Below, piece after piece: positions 47,176 to 57,970 of a stretch of 64,000 nt of DNA; the stretch's first letter is position 1; each line of letters starts with the position of its first letter. This DNA comes from Xestospongia muta. Its lineage: Eukaryota > Porifera > Demospongiae > Haplosclerida > Petrosiidae. The notes under the pieces are model-generated. The model saw only the letters and a program-made list of their open reading frames with translations, searched no databases and was not told where the DNA came from. The stretch covers positions 4,516,618-4,580,617 of the forward strand of contig OY848917.1 of NCBI GenBank assembly GCA_963693285.1, read 5' to 3'. The position numbers were made by a program, and so were the translations under genes.

Positions 47176-48231
47176 TCAGTTAATAATAACAAAACCAGCA
47201 CTATCAAGTTCACTTTCTCTGGGTAGTACAGTGTGTGTAGTAGCAGCAGTTGAGACTTCTTTAACTTCCTCTTGTCGCACTAAATTTGTTGTTAACCTTC
47301 TCCATTCAGAATATTTAGATATGAGAATGTGAACAATTAAAGCTATCCCAGCAGCACAACTCATAGCAGGAATGCAAAATGCACTTGCTAAGAATAACGG
47401 ATAGTTGGACTTTTTTGATACATCTTCATACAAACGATTTGATAATGGTGTTACAATAAGTAGACAAAATATAAGAGGATAAGCTAACAGAGGTAGAGCA
47501 AGATGTAAGACTCTTTTGTAATTGCTTAAGAGTGTATTCAGCAATGGCAGTGACTCATCTTTCTTCAAATTTAAGCATTTCTTAAAGTGTATCCTACAAA
47601 TTAATACAAGTAATGTTCCTAAAACAAGCAAAGAAGCCAATACTAACACTATAAAAGCAGGACCATACCAAACATATAACTGTTGAAACTCTCCTTCAAG
47701 ATATGTACTTCTGTTACACGGATTTCTGTGGTTTTTAATCCAACACCATGGTCCAGCTCGGCCATAACTATCTGTAACTATTGGTATAACTCCTATGATA
47801 GGTCCAATGAGAACAGAAGATAATATACAAATTTTCTCCCATCTTTCCATGCTTATAAACCACACAGAATACACAAAAACATGAACTGTTACCCATATGG
47901 TGAATGCCAGTTTCATCCAAGATGAAGATACAGTAATGAAAGCTACTGTAATACATAGTTTGTTGTAAACTGGAGAGTGGAATTCGAATTCACCATCATT
48001 ATATGACATTAGCTGGAGACTACGAGCAGTACCAAAGAAAAGCGCTGACAAAACCTGATACGTAGCCAATCTATACATAAATTTTTGATAGAGTTTGAAG
48101 AATAACACGAGTACTACAGCGAACAGACAGATAAAGACAGATACAACTCCTGTAAGTCCATAAGTGAGCAAAATAGTCCTAATTTCACCATCTGAGAAAG
48201 ATAAATTACAAGGAGCGATTGATCCACTCAT
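47176..48231 (-). CDS. 7TM receptor copy 2 (cAMP-receptor-like/GPCR)
   Basis: Single exon, 351 residues. Seven hydrophobic segments: ~16-42, ~52-75, ~92-120, ~130-150, ~185-210, ~235-260 and ~275-300. The N terminus is short and carries an N-glycosylation site (CNLS). Two features recall the cAMP-receptor-like/secretin-like superfamily rather than rhodopsin type: the GPWCWI motif in extracellular loop 2, and long TM3 ending in VFVYSVWF without a DRY motif. Ligand unknown. Downstream of the last TM is a cytosolic tail with SEWRRLTTNL. The hAT-like insertion sits 33 bases upstream of its ATG, so its promoter or 5' UTR is altered relative to copies 1 and 3. Confidence 0.82.
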   Translation of the reverse strand: MSGSIAPCNLSFSDGEIRTILLTYGLTGVVSVFICLFAVVLVLFFKLYQKFMYRLATYQVLSALFFGTARSLQLMSYNDGEFEFHSPVYNKLCITVAFITVSSSWMKLAFTIWVTVHVFVYSVWFISMERWEKICILSSVLIGPIIGVIPIVTDSYGRAGPWCWIKNHRNPCNRSTYLEGEFQQLYVWYGPAFIVLVLASLLVLGTLLVLICRIHFKKCLNLKKDESLPLLNTLLSNYKRVLHLALPLLAYPLIFCLLIVTPLSNRLYEDVSKKSNYPLFLASAFCIPAMSCAAGIALIVHILISKYSEWRRLTTNLVRQEEVKEVSTAATTHTVLPRESELDSAGFVIIN

Positions 48232-48263
48232 CGTAACGACTCCTTCTTCCTCGGAATGGGTGT

Positions 48264-48827
48264 CAGGGCCTCCAACCTCAAAATTTGATTTTCCCCTAGG
48301 AGAACTAAAATTTTCTCCTTTATTCTCCTAAATACAAAATTACTAATCCTCTAGACCCCCCTTAAATTTTACAAGATTTCCTTGAATTTTCCCTAGAAAA
48401 ACCAATACTTAGTCATTGTCAGAGTCAATATTTTCATCATTTCTAAGTTGCACATTTGCACATGGAACTGTCAGGTTTAAATTCCACACAAGTGCAAGGC
48501 AAGCTTCGTTTAGTCAAAATTCAACTCAGCCATCGCTCCAAATAGACTCTACCAGTTACCAATTCAATAGCTGAATTGAGTATGGAATGTACATGTGCTT
48601 ATTGTACTAGTTGCTAATCAGTAAATTTTACATGTATGTAATCATGTATGTTTATCAAAAATAGATTTTAAACAGGCTATGAATTTATAATTTTATGAAT
48701 ATTATTAAAAGTGTATGAAAGTATAAAATCCCTAAATTCCTTATTTTTAAAAAATTCCTCCCCTGGACCCTAAGTTAATCAATTATTCCCTAGTTTTAGG
48801 GAAATTTCCCTAACATTGGAGGCCCTG
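48264..48827. mobile_element. Non-autonomous hAT-like transposon
   Basis: 564 bases bounded by terminal inverted repeats CAGGGCCTCCAA...TTGGAGGCCCTG. It is flanked by an exact 8-base duplication ATGGGTGT (48256-48263 and 48828-48835). The empty site, with one ATGGGTGT, is present in both sister units (about 45550-45557 and 51536-51543). An 8-base target duplication with CAGGG ends is the hAT signature. No transposase is encoded. Confidence 0.93.
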
Positions 48828-49066
48828 ATGGGTGTGGTGTTAGCAAGTACTGTTTCCACGAGGTCAGACGGGAGTTTTCATTGTCTGATGAAATTCATGA
48901 GTTATATAATCAGGTCCTGATATATGTAATATCATTACAGTTAGAGAATTAGTGACAGCCATTTATAAGATAAAGTACAGTTCATAACCAATAACAATAT
49001 AGCTCAAAAGCAGGTATATATATATATATATATAGATTAGAGATGTCATGTAAGTCATTATAATTA

Positions 49067-49367
49067 TTAACAACCATATGTTTCATCTTTGTCTGGCTTA
49101 GAACCCCACATTCCAGCTTTGCTATGTTGATAATGAAAATATCCTGGCATTTGGAATCTGATAACTTTAATTCGTTTTGATTGAGTTCTAAATACAGGTA
49201 TAAATATAAAATGTATGTCATCTTGAGAAATGTAATCTTACTTCAATAGTATATCCCAGTCTTCTCCTCCCCAATTAGTAGTGTATTTCTTTAAATTGAA
49301 TCCACCAATTTTAGTCCAGTCACTTTTAAACAAAGCAAATTGTCCATATGCTGTATCAGACCAGTAA
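49067..49367 (-). pseudogene. Orphan exons 19-20 of the PA14/GalNAc-transferase gene, copy 2
   Basis: Same content and same truncation point as the 45793-46093 copy. Coding sequence and splice sites look intact, but no upstream exons are present. Confidence 0.88.
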
Positions 49368-50452
49368 TATAACTCTACTTATGGGCGTTCTAATAATAAG
49401 CCACACCCCTACTTTACTATAATTATATATATTCTTTTTTGTTCTGTAAAATAGTGACGACCGCCAATAAAACTTAGTCAATGAGTACACAAAATTATGA
49501 TATATTACAGCCAACAGGTAGGTGAACCGGTGAGACACGTCTCCTGTAAGTCCGTATCATAGGAAAATAGTACTAATTTTATCATCTGTAAATGGTAAAT
49601 TACAAGAAGAGTTGAACCTAAAAAGAAGTTATTTCATTGACTTTGTAACTCTTGTAGCTTTCACGAATCACCGTGTTAGAGAACAAATGAAGGTAGTATT
49701 ATTGTTGGTCTTCTTGTTGACAGCTTCTTGAACACAGGAGTATGAGGGTTTCCATATTGCAGTATCTTCTACAGATAGGTTTCATAATTTAATGTAAAAT
49801 TATTATATATAATACAGGTATATAAAACTTTATACTGTTCAAAAAAGCCATACTTTAATGTGAAATTAATACAGTTAGGTTCCAGGTTAGGGTTAGGGTC
49901 TAGTGTATAGCATTAACTTCATATTGAAGTATATATTGTGTTTTCTGCTGGGGCTGTATAGACACAGCCTTTATTGTTAAATTTGAATATATTTAGGCCA
50001 ACTCAATGACTTTACCTGTGTTCATATGTTGCTCTTGATAGTCAATTTAGGAATCTTGCTGGCTGACCTGACTTCACTATTAGTCTTATGTGGCCAGATG
50101 TCTGGATAAGCTACTCTTTATTGTGTTCATGATATTGGCAAAAGAACACCAGCGTTGCTATTATATGGCTGCAATGGCTCCCAGTACACTACCACTTAGA
50201 GGAAATGAAATGTTTTCTTTATTGATTAATGAGAATCAAAATATTAATAGTTATTAGGATAAGCTTGATGTGAAAGTGACAGATCAGTTCTATTTGCAAT
50301 CATGTACAGAAAGTAACATAACAGAAATATTGAATTAATGAGTCTGTATAGTGCAAGAGATTTGTATACTGAAAATACAATCCATGGCTGAATAACATGT
50401 GATTTTAAAGTTATAACAACAAGCTTTATTGTCTGTGTCATAAACTATATGA
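49368..50452. other. Receptor-unit spacer 2
   Basis: Nearly identical to 46094-47175, including the decayed receptor fragment (about 49537-49615). No intact gene. Confidence 0.7.
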
Positions 50453-51511
50453 TCAGTTAATAATAATAACAAAACCAGCACTATCAAGCTCACTTTCTCT
50501 GGGTAGTACAGTGCTTGTAGTAGCAGCAGTTGAGACTTCTTTAACTTCCTGTTGTTGCACCAAATTTGTTGTTAACCTTCTCCATTCAGAACATTTAGAT
50601 ATGAGAATGTGAATAATTAAAGCTATCCCAGCAGCACAACTCATAGCAGGAATGCAAAATGCAGTAGCTAAGAATAATAGATAGTTGGACTTTTTTGATA
50701 CAGCTTCATACAAACGATTTAATAACGGTATTACAATGAGTAGACAAAATATAAGAGGATAAGCTAACAGAGGTAGAGCAAGATGTAAGACTCTTTTGTA
50801 ATTGCTTAAGAGTGAATTCAGCAATGGCAGTGACTCATCTTTCTTCAGATTTAAGCATTTCTTAAAGTGTATCCTACAAATTAAGACAAGTAATGTTCCT
50901 AAAACAAGCAAAGAAGCCAGTACTAACACTATAAAAGCAGGACCATACCAAACACAAAACTGTTCAAACTCTCCTTCAAGATATGTACTTCTGTTACACG
51001 GATTTCTGTGGTTTTTAATCCAACACCATGGTCCAGCTCGGCCATAACTATCTGTAAATATTGGTATAGCTCCTATGATAGGTCCAATGAGAACAGAAGA
51101 TAATATACAAATTTTCTCCAATCTTTCCATGCTTTTAAACCACACAGAATACACAAAAACATGAACTGTTACCCACATGGTGAATGCAAGTTTCATCCAA
51201 GATGAAGATATAGTAATGAAAGCTACTGTAATACATAGTTTGTTGTAAACTGGAGAGTGGAATTCGAATTCACCATCATTATATGACATTAGCTGGAGAC
51301 TACGAGCAGTACCAAAGAAAAGCGCTGACAAAACCTGATACGTAGCCAATCTATACATAAATTTTTGATAGAGTTTGAAGAATAACACGAGTACTACAGC
51401 GAACAGGCAGATAAAGACAGATACAACTCCTGTAAGTCCATAAGTGAGCAAAATAGTCCTAATTTCACCATCTGAGAAAGATAAATTACAAGGAGAGATT
51501 GATCCGCTCAT
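50453..51511 (-). CDS. 7TM receptor copy 3 (cAMP-receptor-like/GPCR)
   Basis: Single exon, 352 residues; it ends FVIIIN where copies 1 and 2 end FVIIN, because one ATT/AAT-type triplet is added. Intact GPWCWI motif. Same seven-segment layout as copy 2. Most copy 2/copy 3 differences lie in extracellular loop 2 (FEQFCVWYG against FQQLYVWYG) and around TM6-7 (IPLLNRLYEAVS against TPLSNRLYEDVS). They are therefore in places that could affect ligand selection (inference). Confidence 0.82.
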   Translation of the reverse strand: MSGSISPCNLSFSDGEIRTILLTYGLTGVVSVFICLFAVVLVLFFKLYQKFMYRLATYQVLSALFFGTARSLQLMSYNDGEFEFHSPVYNKLCITVAFITISSSWMKLAFTMWVTVHVFVYSVWFKSMERLEKICILSSVLIGPIIGAIPIFTDSYGRAGPWCWIKNHRNPCNRSTYLEGEFEQFCVWYGPAFIVLVLASLLVLGTLLVLICRIHFKKCLNLKKDESLPLLNSLLSNYKRVLHLALPLLAYPLIFCLLIVIPLLNRLYEAVSKKSNYLLFLATAFCIPAMSCAAGIALIIHILISKCSEWRRLTTNLVQQQEVKEVSTAATTSTVLPRESELDSAGFVIIIN

Positions 51512-51803
51512 CCTAATGACTACTTCTTCCTCAGAATGGGTGTGGTGTTAGCAAGTACTGTTTCCACGAGGTCAGACATGAGTTTTCATTGTCTGATGAA
51601 ATTCATGAGTTATATAATCAGGTCCTGATATATGTAATGTCATTACAGTTAGAGAATTAGTGACAGCCATTTATAAGATAAAGTACAGTTCATAACCAAT
51701 AACAATATAGTTCAAAAGCAAGTATATATATATATATATACATATATACATATAGATTAGAGATGTCATGTAAGTCATTATATCATAGCAATTAATGTAA
51801 TTA
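51512..51803. other. Spacer between receptor 3 and the glycosyltransferase
   Basis: About 290 bases holding the receptor 5' flank with the empty hAT target site (51536-51543) and the TA tract. Shared with the other units. Confidence 0.65.
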
Positions 51804-54800
51804 TTAACAACCATATGTTTCATCTTTGTCTGGCTTAGAACCCCACATTCCAGCTTTGCTATGTTGATAATGAAAATATCCTGGCATTCGGAATCTGATA
51901 ACTTTAATTCGTTTTGATTGAGTTCTAAATACATGTATAAATATAAAATGTATTTCATCTTGAGAAATGTAATCTTACTTCAATAGTATATCCCAGTCTT
52001 CTCCTCCCCAATTAGTAGTGTATTTCTTTAAATTGAATCCTCCAATTTTAGTCCAGTCACTTTTAAATAAAGCAAATTGTCCATATGCTGTATCAGACCA
52101 GTAACCTAAAGTATCAGTATGTAGCTAATCAACATGTTAGCAACCAATAATATCCATAAACACAGTAGAGTGGTTGAGAATATTTTTGACCTGACCAGAG
52201 ATCTAATTATACAATTCTTAATAATGAATAACTGCTATTGATTATATTTCAATAAGAGATGTTAGCTTTGGGACTAATTTTCAAGTAGGATAAGGCTTTA
52301 CTAAAACCTCAGCCATCTCATATACAGATTTAAGGACTTCCCTATCAGACCAAGAAAACATAAAAGAGCTACATAGGTTAACTTGTCAACACCCAAAACA
52401 AATTTTGGTATGTGCAGCTGCTTTGTTCTTTATAGGTATATTTACTCATTAACATTTTGCATATATAGTGTCTAACTTACCAACGAGTGTGTTCTCACTA
52501 CAACCTGCACTTAGTCTGAAGAACATTGGTGCATATCCCAACTTTCCTTTTATAGTGTGCTAATAAAATGATCATTATATTTCATACATGTCTTGTATTG
52601 CTCTCTAACCTTTCGGACAGAATCTATATAATTTGTAGGAAAAGTCAACTGTAAATCAGTAGTTATTATAATACTGTTGTCATCCTGAATGTAAACAATG
52701 AATATATTCATCGTTAAATATTAGCACACTAACAGTAACATAGTTAATTCCAGCTTGTAAACCAGCTGCACGAGAGAAAGGACCTTTTAAGGTAATCAAT
52801 TTGTACCTACCACGTTTTAATATTATTGTATGGACATGATGGTTAAGGTGTACCTTGGTATTGAGCTCTTCTTTAGTTCTTCTTCAATATTGATGTCAGT
52901 ACTACTGAAGTCAACAATTATTACTTCAAAGTGGCTATCACGAGTTTGTTGATAAATCTATAAGACAATGGTGTTGTTATAAAATAAATGTTGTAGCATC
53001 ACTTACATTTTCAAAATTGTGAATGAAGTGTTTAACCCATGATCTAATGTTCTTTACTAAATTATGAGAAAATAAGGACAAGTAAAGTAAACTGGAACCT
53101 TTCTTGGTGAATCCCATTGCTTGTACCATGACTAGTATGAATTGACCAATCAGATTGCTTTAAATGAGGTTGATAAATTTCATATCAACCTCTGATCGTT
53201 ATCAGTCAGGTTGACAATTTTTTTAGCGGGGGTTGACAATTTTTTTACTAGTAGCGGTAATTCAAAAATAAATAATAAATGAATGAAATATATATATATA
53301 AAATGCCGTTCGCCTATGACTGCTCCAGTCTTTCCAGACCGTAACTGCCCAGTTAGTATTGTGAGAGGTGTTTTTGGGAACAAAATTAGTTTTTGCTGCT
53401 TCCACACTTTCGTCACTTTGAAAAGCAAAACGTTCACCGTTGGGTAGGGCTGAAGGAACTGCCGAGTCGCTAGCGACAATATCGGTCAAGGCGTGGTCAA
53501 ATAAATGGGCGTTTACCTGAGAAAGAATAATTATAGTCCAACTCATCTCCCATTTTGAATTTGCGTTGTTAGAATGAAAAAAACGTTGCTAGACTACCTT
53601 TATATAGCAGGTTTGTGCGTGATATTGTTGCCATGGCAGACCATTTCATGGTACAAGCCGGTTATATACCCTCGGTACGGTTTCCATGGCATTTATCAAC
53701 CTCACGACTTCATCGCTCTGTTGATAAATGTCATGGAAACCTTTACCTCGGTATATAACCTATACTTGTACTTTGGGAAGACATTAAGTACAATTACATA
53801 TCTGATACACTAAATATCTAATACAATTAGTACTCTAGTACTCTAGTGTATTATGTGGGAATAAAAACAACTTAATTACAAGTATTCACTAGTCGTGTTG
53901 TTTGGATGCATATAAACAATATATTCTAGTAACTCCATCCATTAATGTACAAGCATTCACTAGTCATGATTCGCTAGTCGTGTTGTTTGGATGCATATAA
54001 ACAATATATTCTAGTAACTCCACCCATTAATGTACAAGTATTCACTAGTCATGTTGTTTGGATGCATATAAACAATATATTCTAGTAACTCCACCCATAA
54101 ATATACAAGCATTAACTAGTCATATTCTAGTGACACAACTATTAATATACAAACATTCACTAGTCATGTTGCTAGGATACATATAAACACTATATTCTAG
54201 TGACTCCACCCATTAATATACAAGCATTTATGGTCTTACTCGCTACAACGACATGAACGTCAACATCTTGCTGCCACTGAAAATTAGCTGTATGACAAAG
54301 ATGTCCATTGTCATTGAATACATACTCTGAGATACGAATTGGTTTCTCTAACAAGAATAAAAATCATGAATAAAAAACCAACTATAATTACCATATTCAG
54401 TCAGCTTTATGTCCTACAAGAAAAGAGTCCATTCACAACAATAAACAAATTTATGACAGACAAACCATTTCTAATAGAAACAGAGAATAATACCCTCCAT
54501 TTGGTGTCTCTATTGAATGTACTCCAATTATCTTACCGCTACATGAAAAAAGGCTTTGTACTTTACAGTTCAATCATAAAGCATGGCAATGAATCTGCAG
54601 ACATTATTTTGGAATATGTCACTATCTTACATTACAATTAAAGGCCATTGTTCCTCAAATTTACATACCTATGTTTCTTTTGAGATTGAAAAGCACTTGT
54701 ATAACTTTGTATAATGTTGTCTGCTAACTGTAGTCGTGAGAGGATAGTTGTAACAACTAACAATATTAGAATAATAATTTACTTTTTTGTGGAAAACTCT

Positions 54801-57674
54801 AAAGCCTTTTTGATACTCTCTTTGCCCTATTGTTAATTTGTACTTATTAACATCAGTAGGATAAAGTGATGATTCCATATTCTAGAAGTAAACAAATTCA
54901 TTGAATCAGTGATAGTCATTTATACCGATCCAAGCTTGTATATTGGGAACTGACATTCTGGTAAAATCTTTAACTCAGTTGCTAAAAATAAGCTAATTAA
55001 TATGACAATTACCATAAATAATTACCATTTTGTACATTAAATGTAACATGTGGTTGATAACCAGAGGACTGTAGTTTATTACTAGGCAATGAAGGAGATG
55101 TCAAGGACTGAACAATTGATGATGTCAACATTGTCTTAGCATAGTTGCCATCTTCTACTATGTAAAAAGAAACATACAACCAAGTATTTAATTTGCTAAC
55201 ATTTGACTGCCAGAGCTATATAGGAGTGAGAAACAATTTCAAACTCTGTGTGTGATGGTAATTTCCACTGTCATAACACAGAAATCATTATCAGTACATT
55301 ATAATAATGTCTTCTTACCATAACTGAGACATCAGTTAGTCCTTTATATGACTTAACATGGAACTCAAAATAATAGACATTGCCATTTTTTAAACTAAAA
55401 CAAAAAGAATAATCCAGTTTTATTGAAACAATGTGTACCTTATTGACACAGGAATGGAAGTAGTGCCATTGGAATGTTTGTTCTATTATAGTAAAATACA
55501 TAAAACATGGACAATTAACGTTAAAAATAAAAATGAAAATATATATTGTAGAAGAAAAGGCAAACACTTGCTTTGAAATATTATATAGCTGTGTAAGAAA
55601 CACTTGTGGAAACTTGGTAATCAGATATGTCATGAATGTTACCTAGCTCACCAGAGTTTGTAAGACTTATTTCATTCCATTACTAAGTTCTCATGATCAA
55701 TAATTTCAAAGAGCTTACTTTTTCATCATTCAAGAGGACAATCTCTTTCTTTAGATTCATCAAATTTGAGTCGGTACTGAGCCAGAACTCTCCACCAACA
55801 GTTGCAGTATTCTTAGCTTTACTTAGATAGAATTCATAAATACCTGACAAAAGTAAATCAGTGATTATTTTCTTAAACTATCTTCATTTCTGATATAGCA
55901 AATATCGTACTTGTAAATTAAATTAGAGCCATAGGTCTATTACCTGTTAATGGTGGTACTATGTAACCATATTGTTTTGTTCCTAAGTGAAGTAATCTCT
56001 CAACAAATACTTGAATTTTATCACTAGTTTCTCTTTTCTATGTTAAAACAAAGACACTGTTATTGTTTACAACAACAAATAAAAATCACTTACTGTTGGA
56101 TGGTTGGGCCAGTCATGTCTAATTCTGATATCATCTACTGTAGTCCCTATATAAGGCTCACATAGCCAACTGTCATAATTTACTTGACCCATTATCTATG
56201 TGTCATTGTAAATTATAAAATGATATTGAATTGCTGTAGAAGAAAACCTTACAAGACTATCCATTCTCTTGGTCTCTTTGCTAATGATAGCAGTGACTGT
56301 TTCTTGTAGTACACTAGCTGAGTCATCTGGCTCATAGGTTTTTAATGTTGGAAGTATAAAATCTGAAGAAAATGTAAATTAAATAGTGAGTATAAAAATT
56401 GTAATTTCATTATTATATATATACATTAGCAGTAACATAGATGTTATAATGTAAGAACATTACTTGCTACCTGAGTCATATTTATTTTAGTCTTACACAC
56501 TTTTATAGTCTTGTACAAAGTAAGTCAGAGTACCTAAGTGTCATAAATCTAGATACCTAGATTTACAGATAACAATACTTTTCCTCCTGGTATATGCCAC
56601 ATGCCAGGTGGTCCTATAACTGTTTTGGACTATGTGTCAATATAATGAAGTATGCCTATTTCACATTTTAATTTTTTGTTGTATGCAACTTTTAAGAGCG
56701 ATCAATGAAATAACCTGTATAGTGCAACCAATGAATATAAGTACTCTTTACCATGAGTGCTTTGAATTGAGCGTGACAGACTGAAGCTTCTGATTTCTGT
56801 AACTAAAGAAAATGTCTTTAAAAAGTGTTTCATAACTTTTTCCAACTCTCTAGTTCTCAAACATAACATTAATATAATACTTTGCAGCAATATCAGTGCA
56901 ATTAAAATAATCATCTTACAATAATTTTTACAATTATATTTTTCCTTGATGAATCATTGTTGCTATTTATCCTTCCACTTGCATACATGCTAACATTTTC
57001 TTTATGAGTGATATACTTGTTGTCCCAATTACAGAAAATATCTTATTACACTCAAATTAAGACATCATTGCTTCAGTTGTTTATATAGAACTGAACGAAA
57101 GTGACCCACCAACTTTATTCTAAACAGACTAATGAACACTAAAGAGGTCATATTAAATCTCATTACTTAAGTTTGCCCTCAACTTATAGCACTTTGACCA
57201 CAGCTGTAATTATCGCACAACCCCTACAACCTTAACCTACTACTTCCTACCTTTGTATTGCATATAATACAGGGACATTTGCAGCACATGCTCTATACTT
57301 AATATGTACAGTTTCAAATATGACTCAATTCCACAGCAATTTTGCTATAATTGAGCTTATTATTATAGGGGGTGTGGTGCATGCATGACTTGTCAAGATT
57401 GTCATTTACTACTGAAAGATTAAAGCACTAAAACACAAAAACTACTATGTCATTAAATCTTTAAAATTAGAGAGAAATCAAGTTAGTAATTAACAAGACA
57501 ATAGTGGTATACTGGTATTAGACGTTACGTGTCTAATACATCGTATATTGGCAATAATACGGAAGTGAACAACACGTATTAAGACTATAACTTACAATAA
57601 TAAAGAAGAAAAGAAACACACAGGACAGAAATGATGATTATTTTCGACAAAGAAAGTCGACACCATCTGTTCAT
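51804..57674 (-). CDS. B4GALNT3/4-like: PA14-domain beta-1,4-N-acetylgalactosaminyltransferase (B4GALNT3/4-like)
   Basis: Transfers GalNAc beta-1,4 to glycan acceptors in the Golgi (family knowledge). Exons: 57596-57674, 56253-56362, 56094-56195, 55944-56037, 55719-55843, 55439-55482, 55319-55394, 55201-55267, 55026-55157, 54926-54981, 54783-54881, 54392-54413, 54240-54347, 53007-53056, 52854-52957, 52734-52806, 52610-52684, 52481-52559, 51979-52105, 51804-51924; 1743 bases, 580 residues. The N terminus, MNRWCRLSLSK plus a hydrophobic run, is a type II anchor. Residues ~75-235 form a PA14-like region (GIYEFYLSKAKN, GGEFWLSTDS, YYFEFHVKSYKG). The CHGN/GT catalytic part is ~380-580: FEVIIVDFSSTDINIEEEL, PFSRAAGLQAG, DDNSIIITTDLQLTFP, DTAYGQFALFKSDW, WGGEDWD (~530-536) and RMPGYFHYQHSK. 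The metal-site position reads D-L-Q (~457-459). The donor of exon 8 (GTTAGC) is weak. Confidence 0.9.
53300..53546 (-). mobile_element. Fragment of a Crypton/DUF3504-type tyrosine recombinase
   Basis: On the minus strand the frame reads RFAFQSDESVEAAK, then KNTSHNTNWAVTVWKDWSSH. The pattern NT..WA...W.DW resembles the N-terminal SAM-like, core-binding segment of Crypton-derived recombinases that are common in invertebrate genomes (recollection). The catalytic domain is absent. It sits within intron 13. Confidence 0.5.
53651..53771. mobile_element. Foldback/MITE-like hairpin
   Basis: 53660-53700 and 53720-53760 are 41-base inverted arms with about 88% pairing (ggttatatacc...atttatcaac against gttgataaat...ggtatataacc). 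The spacer is 19 bases, and outward pairing continues through GTACAAG/CTTGTAC. Open frames across it are coincidental. Confidence 0.8.
53880..54231. repeat. ~70-base minisatellite
   Basis: About five imperfect copies of a unit containing cactagtcatgttgtttgg, atgcatataaacaatatatt and ctagtaactccacccatta. One copy carries a 14- to 15-base internal duplication (period 85 instead of 71). Confidence 0.9.
56363..57595 (-). other. Intron 1 of the glycosyltransferase
   Basis: 1.23 kb. No exon equivalent to the long second exon of the plus-strand paralogue was found beyond 56253-56362. Contains a short (TA)n stretch near 56414. Confidence 0.55.
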
Positions 57675-57970
57675 CTCGATAATCACGCCTATTTCTGTTT
57701 CCGCGTGGGTGTTAATTAATGTACATATCTTACTTCCTCTACAAATCTTACTTCCTCTACAATATCACGTACGGATAATTAGAAAGTAATTTGATTTTCA
57801 CACAGTCAGTTCTAGTACCACAAATTGATAAGATAATTACAGAGATGTAATGTTAGAAATAAGTTAAATTATGATATCAGATTGTCTTTGATCGTGTATC
57901 TTATTAACATTACAAACTGCTTGGCATTTTCACTATCTTGTACTATGTAGTTATAATACTATAAATATTA
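57675..57970. other. Spacer upstream of the glycosyltransferase
   Basis: About 296 bases between the glycosyltransferase ATG and the 3' end of the fucosyltransferase-like gene on the same strand. Holds a short tandem tcttacttcctctacaa. Promoter presumed here. Confidence 0.5.

Larger units (their letters stand above)
53057..54239 (-). other. Repeat-filled intron 13 of the glycosyltransferase
   Basis: 1.18 kb, the largest internal intron apart from intron 1. It contains a recombinase fragment, a hairpin element, a minisatellite and a small palindrome (GAGGTTGATA/TATCAACCTC at 53166-53192). None of these are exons of the host gene, whose phase runs cleanly from 54240 to 53056. Confidence 0.75.

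Noticed and set aside
53574..53813. 79-codon plus-strand frame
   Set aside because: It runs through the inverted-repeat hairpin inside an intron of a minus-strand gene and resembles no family.
54339..54641. 100-codon plus-strand frame
   Set aside because: It overlaps exons 12-13 of the minus-strand glycosyltransferase, whose phases are secure, and has no recognisable content.
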